From Natrinema marinum (GTDB taxonomy: Archaea > Halobacteriota > Halobacteria > Halobacteriales > Natrialbaceae), in contig NZ_CP100763.1 of assembly GCF_024296685.1 (NCBI RefSeq), positions 682,001 to 746,000 on the forward strand: a stretch of 64,000 bases of DNA, in the 5' to 3' direction. The notes under the pieces are model-generated. The model had not been told where the DNA came from. It ran no database searches and saw nothing but the letters and a program-made list of their open reading frames with translations. Positions within the stretch are counted from its first letter, which is position 1. Each line of letters starts with the position of its first letter. Below, one piece after another: positions 55,629-63,999 of the stretch. The position numbers and the translations under genes are program-made.

Positions 55629-56144
55629 TTACCGCGCTCGAGCGAACGCGCGCCGCAGCACGGTCAACAGCACGTACGTCTCGTATTTCTGCGTGCGACA
55701 GTGCGCGCAAGGTTCCATCTCGGCGACGAGCGCGTCGATCGCGTCGCCGTGCTCGTCGGTCAGCGTCTCGAGGAGCGCCTCGACTTTGGGGGTAGCTGCT
55801 TCGACGAGTTCCTCGAGGTCGTCGTCGCCGCTCTCGGGGAGCGTATACGAGAGGAGCATCGTCGTCGCGCCGTAGTACTTCGTGGTCCCGCCCCGCCCCT
55901 CCTCGTAGCGGACCACGTCGACGAGTCCCGCGTCCCGGAGCGTGTTGATGTGGTGTCGGATCGTGTTCTCCGTCCGGTCGAAGCCGCGGCTCGTGAGTTC
56001 GGCGTCCACGTCGCCGGCGGTCATCGGTTCGTCGGCGAGCATGTCGAGGATCATCGCCCGCACCGGCTCGTCGACCGCGCTCGAGACGTCGGCGTCCTGA
56101 ATCGCGATGTCCTGTAGCTGGATCTCCGGGTGCGACTCGTGCAT
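55629..56144 (-). CDS. Winged-helix regulator with a Cys pair, likely metal-responsive
   Basis: 171 residues. The HTH is 'VRAMILDMLADEPMTAGDVDAELTSRGFDRTENTIRHHINTLRDAGLVDVVRYEEGRGGTTKYYG' (in parts), an ArsR-like winged helix. The C-terminus has 'EMEPCAHCRTQKYETYVLLTVLRRA' with a CxxC that may bind metal. It faces, across a shared promoter region with direct repeats, an HMA chaperone and a metal-transport ATPase, so it very likely controls them (inference). Confidence 0.85.
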   Translation of the reverse strand: MHESHPEIQLQDIAIQDADVSSAVDEPVRAMILDMLADEPMTAGDVDAELTSRGFDRTENTIRHHINTLRDAGLVDVVRYEEGRGGTTKYYGATTMLLSYTLPESGDDDLEELVEAATPKVEALLETLTDEHGDAIDALVAEMEPCAHCRTQKYETYVLLTVLRRAFARAR

Positions 56145-56226
56145 ACGCTCATTCGGCGCTCGAGGCCCGAAAGCTGTTGTCCCGTTCCCGTTCGCCGGGG
56201 CTGCGCGGTCGAAGCCCTAGACGACT

Positions 56227-56271
56227 CGTCTCACCGGTCAGACGATCGCTCTCACCACTCAAACATATCAT
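56227..56271. promoter_or_regulatory. Operator-like repeats in the regulator/HMA divergent promoter
   Basis: TCTCACCGGTCA (56229-56240) and TCTCACCACTCA (56250-56261) are direct repeats 21 bases apart (two helical turns). The first also lies in the inverted pair CGTCT...AGACG (56227-56244). The CATATC element right after them (56264-56269) is the probable TATA region for the HMA-ATPase transcript. Confidence 0.55.
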
Positions 56272-56316
56272 CTGAAAAATGCTTTTGGGAACAGGGTGCC
56301 AACGATGAACTGTCCC

Positions 56317-56532
56317 ATGAGCCAGACCACTCAGTTCCGCGTGCTGGACTTCGACTGCCCGACGTGTGCGAGCGTCGTCGAACGGGCGCTCGAGTCGACC
56401 GAGGGCGTCGAGTCGGCCGCGGTCCACTACACGACCGGTCGCGTCGAGATCACCTACGACGAGAACGCAGCCGAGCCGGCGACGCTCGAGCGGACGATCG
56501 AGAACCAGGGCTACACCCCCCAGCCCGCCTGA
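56317..56532 (+). CDS. HMA-domain metallochaperone
   Basis: 71 residues, one heavy-metal-associated domain: 'FRVLDFDCPTCASVVERALESTEGVESAAVHYTTGRVEITYDENAAEPATLERTIENQGY' in parts, with the metal pair CPTC near residue 15. It would carry copper or zinc to the ATPase encoded 21 bases downstream, which has no HMA domain of its own. An in-frame ATG at 56305 (MNCPMSQ..) is an alternative start that adds one more Cys. Confidence 0.9.
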   Translation: MSQTTQFRVLDFDCPTCASVVERALESTEGVESAAVHYTTGRVEITYDENAAEPATLERTIENQGYTPQPA

Positions 56533-56553
56533 ACCGAGGCCAAGAGGATCACC

Positions 56554-58491
56554 ATGACACTCGACCGGCTGCCGCCCGACTGGCGTCGCTACTACGCGAA
56601 ACACCGCAAGGCCGTCGTCACGGCGGTCACGGGGCTGCTCTACGTCGTCGGCTGGAGCCTCGGCTTCCTCGCCGACGCCGCCCTCGCGAGCGCCGCCGTC
56701 CTCGTCCTCGCGACGATCGTCGGCGGCTACGACATCGCCAAGCGCGGCTACTACGAACTGCGGAGTCGAACCCTCGGCATCAAGACGCTCGTGACGCTGG
56801 CCGCCGTCGGCGCGATCGGCATCGGCGCGTACTGGGAGGCCGCGGCCGTGGTCTTCCTCTTCAGCCTCGGGAGCTATCTCGAGGGGCGGACGATGCGCAA
56901 GACGCGCTCGGCGCTTCAGGAGTTGCTCGAGCTGACGCCGGATACAGCGATCGTTCGCCGCGACGGCGAACTGGTCGACGTTCCCGCCCGCGAGGTCGAG
57001 GTCGGCGAGATCGTCCTCGTCAAGCCGGGCGGGAAGATCCCCGTCGACGGCGAGGTCGTCGACGGCGAAAGCGCCGTGGATCAGGCTCCAGTCACCGGCG
57101 AGAGCGCGCCGGTCCACAAGGCCGACGGTGACGAGGTCTACGCCGGGACCATCAACCAGGACGGCGCGCTCGAGGTCCGGACGACCGGCGCGGGATCGGA
57201 CACGACCCTCCAGCGGATCATTCGGCGGGTCGAGGAGGCCCAGGAGGCCCAGTCGCCGACCGAGAGCCTCATCGACCGGTTCGCGACGTACTACACGCCC
57301 GCGATCCTCGCGCTGTCGATCGGGGCGTTCGCGGTCACGCGCGACGCCATGCTGGCGCTGACGCTGCTGGTGATCGGCTGTCCCGGCGCACTGGTCATCG
57401 GGCCGCCCGTCAGCATCGTCTCGGCGATTGGCAACGCCGCGCGCAACGGCATCCTGCTGAAAGGCGGCGAACACCTCGAGACAGCGGGGAAGATCGATCT
57501 CGTCGCCTTCGACAAGACCGGGACGCTGACGAGAGGCGAGACGACCGTCGCCGACGTGGCGGGTTTCGGGGTCGAGGCCGACGAGGTCCTCCGGCTGGCG
57601 GCGGTCGCCGAGAAGAAGAGCGAACACCACCTCGCGAGCGCCGTCCTCGAGGCGGCCGCCGAGCGCGACGTCGCAGGCGGTCGCGTCGAGACCGACGGCG
57701 GCGCGGCCGTCGAAGCGACGCGTCCCGGCGGGGAGACGGCGATCACGGACCCCGACGCGTTCGATGTCGTCCCCGGAAAAGGCGTCGTCGCCAGCCACGA
57801 CGGCCGCGAGATCGTCGTCGGCAACCGCGCGCTCCTCGCTGACGAGGGGATCGCCGTTCCCGACGAGGTCGCCGACTACGTCCGCGAGCGCGAAGCGGGC
57901 GGCGAGACGGCCGTCCACGTCGTCCGTGACGGAACGGTCGTCGGCGCGGTCGCGCTCCGCGACGAACTCCGCGAAGCCGCGCCCGAAGTCGTCCGGTCGC
58001 TGCAGGACGCCGGCGTCCGGACGGTGATGCTCACCGGCGACAACAAGCGGACCGCCCGCACCGTCGCCGAAGAGATCGGTATCGACGAGTATCGGGCCGC
58101 ATTGCTCCCGGAGGACAAGCAGGCGGCGATCGAGGCGTTCCGCGAGGCGGGCCACGTCGTGGCGATGGTCGGCGACGGCATCAACGACGCGCCGTCGCTG
58201 GCGACCGCCGACGTTGGCATCGCGATGGGTGCCGCGGGAACCGACACGGCGATCGAGACCGCCGACATGGCGCTGATGGCCGACGAACTGACGCGGATCC
58301 CCGACGCGATCGCCCTGAGCAAGGCGACCCGATGGAACGTGTACGAGAACGTCGCCATCGCCGTGCTGACCGTTGGCCTCCTACTCGCGGCCGTTCTCGG
58401 CAGCGTCGTTCACCTCGCCGGCGGGATGCTCGTCCACGAGGGCAGCGTGCTCCTCGTCATCGTCAACGGAATGCGCCTGCTGCGGTACTGA
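56554..58491 (+). CDS. P1B-type heavy-metal ATPase with atypical metal motifs
   Basis: 645 residues, starting directly with membrane helices (no N-terminal HMA). Actuator 'PVTGESAPVHK', phosphorylation site 'DKTGTLT' (Asp320) and hinge 'MVGDGINDAPSLA' are intact, so it should be active. The membrane metal motif is C276-P-G-A instead of CPC or SPC, and the nucleotide-domain His-Pro pair is His358-His359 ('SEHHLASAV'). The last helix has 'VHEGSVLLVIVNGMRLL', as in zinc/cobalt-type pumps. Metal specificity cannot be predicted. It follows the HMA gene and is probably controlled by the regulator at 55629. Confidence 0.93.
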   Translation: MTLDRLPPDWRRYYAKHRKAVVTAVTGLLYVVGWSLGFLADAALASAAVLVLATIVGGYDIAKRGYYELRSRTLGIKTLVTLAAVGAIGIGAYWEAAAVVFLFSLGSYLEGRTMRKTRSALQELLELTPDTAIVRRDGELVDVPAREVEVGEIVLVKPGGKIPVDGEVVDGESAVDQAPVTGESAPVHKADGDEVYAGTINQDGALEVRTTGAGSDTTLQRIIRRVEEAQEAQSPTESLIDRFATYYTPAILALSIGAFAVTRDAMLALTLLVIGCPGALVIGPPVSIVSAIGNAARNGILLKGGEHLETAGKIDLVAFDKTGTLTRGETTVADVAGFGVEADEVLRLAAVAEKKSEHHLASAVLEAAAERDVAGGRVETDGGAAVEATRPGGETAITDPDAFDVVPGKGVVASHDGREIVVGNRALLADEGIAVPDEVADYVREREAGGETAVHVVRDGTVVGAVALRDELREAAPEVVRSLQDAGVRTVMLTGDNKRTARTVAEEIGIDEYRAALLPEDKQAAIEAFREAGHVVAMVGDGINDAPSLATADVGIAMGAAGTDTAIETADMALMADELTRIPDAIALSKATRWNVYENVAIAVLTVGLLLAAVLGSVVHLAGGMLVHEGSVLLVIVNGMRLLRY

Positions 58492-58533
58492 CTCGTCTCA
58501 CGACGAACTATTACCCACTCGAGCTACGAACCT

Positions 58534-59193
58534 ATGTCAACAGAATCCACTCCGACCGACGCACAGCAAATCGAAACGAACTGGGCCCTCTCCTACGATA
58601 TCGATCCGATCCGAATTCGCGATCCGGTCGCCGAGGCGCTGGCCGTCCTCGAGCCGGGCGACCCCTTCGTCGTCGGCTACGAGGACGTGGTCACGGTCGC
58701 GGGCCACTCGTGTCCGACCGCGGCGGGCGCGTACCGCATTGCCCAGCTGGGGCTCGAGGCGCTGTATCCCGACTCGCTCCCCGTTCGCAGCGAGATCGAG
58801 GTACTGGCAGCCGGTCCGCGGGACGACCCCGGCTACGGCATCACCGGCCGACTCGTCTCGGTCGTCACCGGCGCGGCGGGCGTCGACGGCTTCGGCGGGC
58901 TGGCCGGTGGTTTCGGCGGTCGGCAGGGTCTGCTCTCGTTCGACGCCTTTCAGACCGACGCCGTCGGCCCGACGTTCCGCCTGCGCCGCACGGATACGAA
59001 CGAGACGGTCGAGGTGACCTACCGCGTCGCCGACGTGCCCGACGGCGGGCCCGCGGTCGGGCATCTCGGCGACCTCGTCCAGGGGACCGCGAGCGACGAC
59101 CAGCGAGCGGCGTTCGCCGAAGCGTGGCACGGCCGCGTCCGGGCCGTTCTCGAGGACGATAGCCTCTTCTCGGTCGCGTCGCTCGAGGATTAA
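58534..59193 (+). CDS. FmdE-like protein
   Basis: 219 residues. 'GYEDVVTVAGHSCPTAAGAYRIAQLGLEALYPDSLPVRSEIEV' (in parts) is the FmdE signature, with a His-x-Cys that may bind metal. FmdE was named after the molybdenum formylmethanofuran dehydrogenase operon, but haloarchaea have no methanogenesis, so the role is something else, probably metal- or cofactor-related. It is 42 bases downstream of the metal ATPase and likely part of its transcript. Confidence 0.83.
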   Translation: MSTESTPTDAQQIETNWALSYDIDPIRIRDPVAEALAVLEPGDPFVVGYEDVVTVAGHSCPTAAGAYRIAQLGLEALYPDSLPVRSEIEVLAAGPRDDPGYGITGRLVSVVTGAAGVDGFGGLAGGFGGRQGLLSFDAFQTDAVGPTFRLRRTDTNETVEVTYRVADVPDGGPAVGHLGDLVQGTASDDQRAAFAEAWHGRVRAVLEDDSLFSVASLED

Positions 59194-59304
59194 TCGCGAC
59201 TACCCTGTATACGAGCCGCGTCTCGCGACCGCGCCGTTCGCGGACCGGCCGCGGACGCATCCCGACCCACACGTTTTTACTCACCCCGTGCCCCTTCATC
59301 GGTA

Positions 59305-60057
59305 ATGCGAATCGAGAACAGCTTCATTCCCGTCCGCGGGGTCGGGGAAGCCACCGAACGACGCCTCTGGGAGAACGGCGTTACCCACTGGGAGGAGTTC
59401 GACGGCAGTGTCGTCGGCTCGACGCTGGCCGACCGGATCGAGACCTTCATCGACGAGGGTTGGACCCACTTGGAGCGGGGTGACGTCTCCGTCTTCGCGG
59501 AGGCGCTGCCGGCCGCGAGCCGCTGGCGGTGCTACGAGAACGTGAGCGACGAGGCCTGCTTTCTGGACATCGAGACGACCGGCCTGAGCGCCGATAGAAA
59601 CGACGTGACGACCGTTTCCCTCCACCGCGGCGGCGAGACCAAGACGTTCGTGAAAGACCGCGATCTGACGGGCGATCGGCTCGCGCGCGAACTCGAGGAG
59701 TCGGCCCTGCTGGTCACGTTCAACGGGCAGCGCTTCGACGTGCCCTTCCTCGAGACGTGCTTCGACCTCGAGGTGGACCTGCCACACGTCGACCTCATGT
59801 ACCCCTGCAAGAAGATCGGCCTCGACGGCGGCCTGAAGGCGATCGAACGCGATCTGGGTATCGATCGCGACATGCCCGACATCAGCGGCCGCGACGCGGT
59901 CCGCCTCTGGCACGAGTACGAGGCCGGCGACGACGCGGCCCTCGAGACGCTCGTCGAGTACAACCGCGCCGACACTCGCAACATGGAACCGCTGATGGAG
60001 ATCGTCACGGATCGGCTCCACGAAGATGTCTTCGCGTCCGTGACTGCCGGCGAGTAA
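59305..60057 (+). CDS. RNase H-like 3'-5' exonuclease (YprB-like)
   Basis: 250 residues. An N-terminal helix-hairpin-helix-like segment ('GVGEATERRLWENGVTHWEEF') is followed by a DEDDy-type exonuclease fold: 'CFLDIETTGL' (D-x-E), 'LVTFNGQRFDVPFLE' and 'LVEYNRADTRNM' (Y-x3-D). It probably degrades or trims single-stranded nucleic acid. A CGTTTTTA box ~30 bases upstream supports the ATG at 59305. Confidence 0.88.
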   Translation: MRIENSFIPVRGVGEATERRLWENGVTHWEEFDGSVVGSTLADRIETFIDEGWTHLERGDVSVFAEALPAASRWRCYENVSDEACFLDIETTGLSADRNDVTTVSLHRGGETKTFVKDRDLTGDRLARELEESALLVTFNGQRFDVPFLETCFDLEVDLPHVDLMYPCKKIGLDGGLKAIERDLGIDRDMPDISGRDAVRLWHEYEAGDDAALETLVEYNRADTRNMEPLMEIVTDRLHEDVFASVTAGE

Positions 60058-60150
60058 TCCTGTTTCGGGTCGGCTGAGCGGAGCGCGATCGATCGACGAT
60101 GCCGGTGCCGACGAGCAGGTATTTACGCTGGCCGCTTCGTACTCGTCTCC

Positions 60151-60543
60151 ATGACCGATTACGAGACGGCCGTCGACGTTCGACTCCGCGACATCGACTT
60201 CATGGGTCACGTCAACAACGCGACCTACGCGACCTACCTCGAGCAGGCCCGCGAGGACTACTTCCGCGACGTGCTCGGCGTTTCTCTGGTCGAGACCGAT
60301 ACCGTCCTCGTGAGCCTCGAACTCGAATACGCAATGCCCATCGAGGCCGGCGACGACGTGACCGTCGCGATCAGCGTCGACGAACTTGGGAGCTCGAGCA
60401 TCCCCATGAGCTACGAGCTCCGGGCCAACGGCGAACGTTCGGCGACGGCACACACCGTTCAGGTGCTCGTCGATCCTGAAACGGGCGAGTCGCGGCCGCT
60501 ACCGTCGGAGTGGCGGACGCAGATCGAGCAGCGGGGTGCGTAG
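60151..60543 (+). CDS. Acyl-CoA thioesterase, hotdog fold (4-hydroxybenzoyl-CoA thioesterase-like)
   Basis: 130 residues. 'VRLRDIDFMGHVNNATYATYLEQAREDYFRDVLG' carries the catalytic Asp and the H-V-N-N motif of this thioesterase class, followed by 'LVSLELEYAMPIEAGDDVTVAISV'. It hydrolyses an acyl-CoA thioester; substrate unknown. A short intergenic region with a TATTTACG element (~60119-60126) precedes the ATG. It converges with the HalOD1 gene. Confidence 0.93.
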   Translation: MTDYETAVDVRLRDIDFMGHVNNATYATYLEQAREDYFRDVLGVSLVETDTVLVSLELEYAMPIEAGDDVTVAISVDELGSSSIPMSYELRANGERSATAHTVQVLVDPETGESRPLPSEWRTQIEQRGA

Positions 60544-60569
60544 CGTCGTGGTCGCTCTCGGCTGCGGGC

Positions 60570-60851
60570 TCACTCGAGATCGGAGACGGTTATCTCACCG
60601 TCGCTCGTAATCGCGACGTGATAGCCACAGAAAGGGAATTCGACGCGACCCGTCGGTCGCTTCCGACCGTTTTCGCGGGCTGCAAAGAGCGAATCGAGGG
60701 CTTCGGGATTGATAACCTCGTAGAGGGCCTGATACTCCGGTGGTTCGAGTTCCATCGGATCGATACCTTCTCGTTCGGCGACAGCAGCGATGACTTCGAA
60801 ACTCACAGACTGGCTGATTGTCGCATCCGACCGATCGGTTGAGAGTAGCAT
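60570..60851 (-). CDS. HalOD1 (haloarchaeal output domain 1) protein
   Basis: 93 residues consisting of HalOD1 alone: 'ISQSVSFEVIAAVAEREGIDPMELEPPEYQALYEVINPEALDSLF' (in parts) and 'VEFPFCGYHVAITSDGEITVSDL'. HalOD1 is a haloarchaeal signalling or regulatory domain of unknown biochemistry. The start is ATG 60851, with TTTATACC centred ~28 bases upstream (60875-60883), so the longer frame is not used. It faces the membrane-protein cluster across the palindrome region. Confidence 0.9.
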   Translation of the reverse strand: MLLSTDRSDATISQSVSFEVIAAVAEREGIDPMELEPPEYQALYEVINPEALDSLFAARENGRKRPTGRVEFPFCGYHVAITSDGEITVSDLE

Positions 60852-60908
60852 TGGCCGGACTCTTTCTTCGATCCGGTATAAATCCTCTGGCCTCAACCAG
60901 CTCTTGGA

Positions 60909-60977
60909 CCACACGTGTGGGCACAAATGGACATATATGTCCATCGAGGCATTTATTTGACTAATATTTTAATAAAA
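60909..60977. promoter_or_regulatory. Phased double palindrome and AT-rich promoter
   Basis: CCACACGTGTGG (60909-60920) and ATGGACATATATGTCCAT (60927-60944) are both perfect palindromes with centres 21 bases apart, two helical turns. An AT-rich TATA region (ACTAATATTTTAATAAA, 60960-60976) follows for the rightward genes; the HalOD1 TATA box lies 25 bases to the left. Confidence 0.6.
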
Positions 60978-61147
60978 ACCAATTACTATGTTCGAGTTTG
61001 GAACACTTCAAGCGCCGACAGCAGGCGGCCAATCGGCGATTGTAGCGACGAGAACCCGGCAAAACGAAGGTGAACGTTCACGATTCCGGATGACAGAACA
61101 TGTTCGGGAAGACATACTGGCCGATGGAGCATGTACCTGCTGGCAGT

Positions 61148-61732
61148 ATGAACCCCTTCTCGAGCGGCCGATCGACTGACGCGACCGACGGCGAGAGCGG
61201 CTTCGACGAGCCGGGGACCTTCGTTCCCGACAACGTCCCGGAACCGGGCGCGTTCCTCGCGAGCCACGACGTTCTCGAGGGCGACGACCACGTCGCATTC
61301 CACGAGATCACGCGCGAGCTGTTCGAAGAGCGGGGCGTCTACGACGCGACGTTCGGTTACAATCTGGCGCGGCTCAACCTCGACCGCCGCCATCCAAACG
61401 CGGGCTATCGGTACGCCGTCGATGCCGAGGACCCCGCCGTCCTGCGGGCGGAGTTTAGCCCCACCACGGAGTTCTGTCCGCAGGCCGACGCGCTCGTCAA
61501 GGGGTCGTTCCGCGCCTGGAACGGCCTGAGCGACCGCCACGAGTACGACCTGGTGCGCGTCCGCGTCCGGCCGAGCCACCACCAGTCGGCAGCGCTCAAC
61601 GAGACGCTCGCGGACCTCGAGGAGCGGTACCGAGAAACCGGCGAAGTGCCCGACGACTCGGCCAGTCCCGGACCGAGCAGCGTCTTCGGACGGGGGAGCG
61701 AAGACGAGTCGTCCGTAGGGTCGCCGTTCTGA
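61148..61732 (+). CDS. Conserved-looking hypothetical protein of the membrane-protein cluster
   Basis: 194 residues from ATG 61148; in-frame ATGs at 61100 and 61124 are alternatives. After a short Gly/Ser/Asp start comes a soluble alpha/beta domain ('DDHVAFHEITRELFEERGVYDATFGYNLARLNLDRRH', 'LRAEFSPTTEFCPQADALVKGSFRAW', 'HEYDLVRVRVRPSHHQSAALNETLADLEERY'), reminiscent of the small DUF59/FeS-assembly-like fold with a Cys in 'TEFCPQ'. The Ser/Gly-rich end is probably disordered. The membrane protein begins 4 bases after its stop, so they are co-transcribed. Role unknown; the leader before it is unusually long (about 150 bases from the predicted transcription start). Confidence 0.72.
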   Translation: MNPFSSGRSTDATDGESGFDEPGTFVPDNVPEPGAFLASHDVLEGDDHVAFHEITRELFEERGVYDATFGYNLARLNLDRRHPNAGYRYAVDAEDPAVLRAEFSPTTEFCPQADALVKGSFRAWNGLSDRHEYDLVRVRVRPSHHQSAALNETLADLEERYRETGEVPDDSASPGPSSVFGRGSEDESSVGSPF

Positions 61733-61735
61733 GTC

Positions 61736-62935
61736 ATGGGGAACGCGACCGCGACCGTCACGCGCTGGTCGCGCGCGTTCGTCGCGGTCGGCATCGGCTT
61801 CTTTCTCGCGTGGCAAGTGGCCGTGGCCGCGGGCCTGCCGCGAGCGGCGACGGTTCCACTTGGCGTCACCGGGTTCGTCCTCCACGTCGCCTTCGGGAAG
61901 GCGTACACGCTGATTCCGTCGTACTTCGCCCGCGAGCTCGCGGTCCCGCGCGCGCCGGCGGTCCACCTCCCGCTCGCGGTCGTCGGCACGGTCGGTGCCG
62001 CCGCGGCCGGTGCGGGGCTCGGTCCGCCCGCGCTCGCGCTCCTCGGCGCGGGGAGCTGGTTCGTCGGCTGTCTCGTCTTCGTCGCCGCGATCGGCTGGAC
62101 CGTTCGGGATAATCCGACCGGGCAGGAGACCGGAACCGGCACGACCGACGCCCACCGCGAGCGAGTCGATCGCCTCGCGAACGCGGCCGTCCCCGCCGTC
62201 CTCGCGTACCTGCTCGTCGGCTCGTCGCTGTCGCTCGCGATCGAACTCGGCCTCGAGCCACCGGTGGTCGCGCCGGGCCCGGCGACGACCCACCTGCTTG
62301 CGGCCGGCACCGTGGCCCTGCTGGTGTTCGCGGTCGGCTTCCGCCTGTTCCCGCGCCTGTTGGTCGCCTCGGTCAGGCCCTCGCTCGTCGGACTCGTACT
62401 GGCCGCCGGCGTCGCCGGTCCCGCCCTGCTCGCCGCCGACTTCCGCGGCGGGGCGCTCTTTCGCCTCGGCGGTGCCCTCGAGGCGACCGCGCTCGTCGGC
62501 TTCGCGGTCGCCGTTGCGGACCTCTTTCGACGGACCGACCGCCGACGCGTCGGCGGCCGGGCGATCCTCGCTGCGGCCTGCTGTGGCGCGCTGATCGCCG
62601 CCCTCGGACTGCTGTTCGCGTTCGCACCGGCCGCGAGCGTTCCCCCGGCCGCGTACGACGCTCACTACCGGCTCGCCGTCGGCGGTTTCGTCGGCCTGAC
62701 GATCGTCGGCGTCACCTACCGCTTCTATCCGCCCGCCGTCGCGTCGCAGTGGGGTGTCGGCGACCGGACCGCACGGCTCTCGGTGGCGTCGCTGATCGGC
62801 GGGCTGGGCTTCGAGGTCACGGGGCTACTCGCGTCGGCCCCGTCGCTGGTCGGAGCCGGACGCTGGCTCTCCGTCCTCGGCGCGGCGCTCTACGTCACCG
62901 TTCTCTGGACGGTTTTCCTCGAGCGCGCCCGATAG
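61736..62935 (+). CDS. Multi-pass membrane protein, NnrS/heme-copper-like
   Basis: 399 residues, about 12 membrane segments. 'HVAFGKAYTLIPSYFARELAVPRAPAVHLPLAVVG' and 'AHYRLAVGGFVGLTIVGVTYRFYPPAV' contain conserved-looking His, Tyr and Arg within or next to helices, as in NnrS-type or oxidase-like heme proteins. This could be a heme membrane protein linked to nitric-oxide or oxygen response (inference only). It is coupled to the gene at 61148 and converges with a second protein of similar layout. Confidence 0.7.
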   Translation: MGNATATVTRWSRAFVAVGIGFFLAWQVAVAAGLPRAATVPLGVTGFVLHVAFGKAYTLIPSYFARELAVPRAPAVHLPLAVVGTVGAAAAGAGLGPPALALLGAGSWFVGCLVFVAAIGWTVRDNPTGQETGTGTTDAHRERVDRLANAAVPAVLAYLLVGSSLSLAIELGLEPPVVAPGPATTHLLAAGTVALLVFAVGFRLFPRLLVASVRPSLVGLVLAAGVAGPALLAADFRGGALFRLGGALEATALVGFAVAVADLFRRTDRRRVGGRAILAAACCGALIAALGLLFAFAPAASVPPAAYDAHYRLAVGGFVGLTIVGVTYRFYPPAVASQWGVGDRTARLSVASLIGGLGFEVTGLLASAPSLVGAGRWLSVLGAALYVTVLWTVFLERAR

Positions 62936-62973
62936 AAATCGACGTCCGCACGCGGTATCCGAATCGCGTCCCG

Positions 62974-63999
62974 CTACCGCTCCGGCGAGACGTCGACGTC
63001 GGGACCGCTCGACTCGACGCCAGCCGATTCCTCGCCGGACTCGAGCGCGCTCGAGAGCACGCCGCCGATCCCGTCGGGGCCGTGGCGGTGGATCGTCAAT
63101 AGGACGTTCGCCACGAACAGAGCGACGCCGACCGTCGCGAGGGCACTGCTCGCGGCGAGGACGGCGGGTGGGAGGCCGACGAGCGGACCCGCCGCCAGCC
63201 CGCCGAAGCCGACGAGCGTCGTCCAGAAGTCGGCCCGCTCGAGCCGGTCGTCGTAGAGGTCGTCGATCATCGGTACCTTCTCGAAGCCGAGCCGATCGCT
63301 GTAGCGCTCGATCCAGACGATGAAGGGGACGATATGGTAGAGCGAGCCGATGACGACGAAGCCGAAGACGCCGTAGAGGAGGATACCTCGGCCGTCGGGG
63401 TGGCCGAACAGGGAGCCGTAGGCGAGCGGATCGGCCCACCAGGTCGGTGCGGCCAACGCGATCCACGCGAGCAGCGATCCGACCACGACCCAGTAGCGGT
63501 CGATCATCGGCGACCGCTCGACCGTCGCGCCGGCCAGCAGCCGCCCGACGACGACCGCGAACGCGGCGAGGCCGACGAGTAACGCGACCGCGCCGATCCG
63601 CGCCAGCGCCTCGAGGGTGAGCCCGCGACCGAACGCGAGCAGCACCAACCCCGTCGGAAAACACAGTTGCTCGAGCGCCAGCAGCCGCTCGTCGTACCGG
63701 TCGGGCTCGGCCTGCGTGAACATCTTTCCGAGCTGGAAGAGCGCGCCGACGACCGTCGCGAGCAGGGCGCCGAACAGCGCAACCGTCGCGTGAGCGAGGT
63801 GGACCTCGAGCCGACCGACCGGAAGCGAATCGAACACCGGCGTCGCGAAGTCAGTCGCCAGCAGGACTCCCAGCGGCGCGACGAGCGCGAAACAGGCGAG
63901 CGCGAGCGCGAAGTGGCGCTCGGTGAAATCGGACGGCCGCGCCCGTGCGAGCGTGCGACCGATGTTGTAGACGAACGTCCAGACGCCCAGCAGCATGAG
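62974..63999 (-). CDS. Multi-pass membrane protein, NnrS-like (5' end outside window)
   Basis: The frame is open to the window edge; an ATG at 63996 exists but the sequence there ('MLLGVWTFVYNIGRTLARA') looks like an internal helix, so the start probably lies outside. The visible 340 residues have about nine membrane segments with 'VHLAHATVALFGALLATVVGALFQLGKMF' and 'GSLYHIVPFIVWIERYSDRLG', and a Ser/Gly/Glu-rich tail. The layout resembles the protein at 61736. A heme-binding or NO-related role is plausible but unproven. Confidence 0.72.
   Translation of the reverse strand, partial: LMLLGVWTFVYNIGRTLARARPSDFTERHFALALACFALVAPLGVLLATDFATPVFDSLPVGRLEVHLAHATVALFGALLATVVGALFQLGKMFTQAEPDRYDERLLALEQLCFPTGLVLLAFGRGLTLEALARIGAVALLVGLAAFAVVVGRLLAGATVERSPMIDRYWVVVGSLLAWIALAAPTWWADPLAYGSLFGHPDGRGILLYGVFGFVVIGSLYHIVPFIVWIERYSDRLGFEKVPMIDDLYDDRLERADFWTTLVGFGGLAAGPLVGLPPAVLAASSALATVGVALFVANVLLTIHRHGPDGIGGVLSSALESGEESAGVESSGPDVDVSPER

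Noticed and set aside
60988-61179. 63-codon plus-strand frame just after the AT-rich promoter
   Set aside because: Its ATG lies at or before the predicted transcription start, it overlaps the next gene, and the product has no ordered pattern. It more likely is leader sequence, though a leaderless microprotein cannot be excluded.
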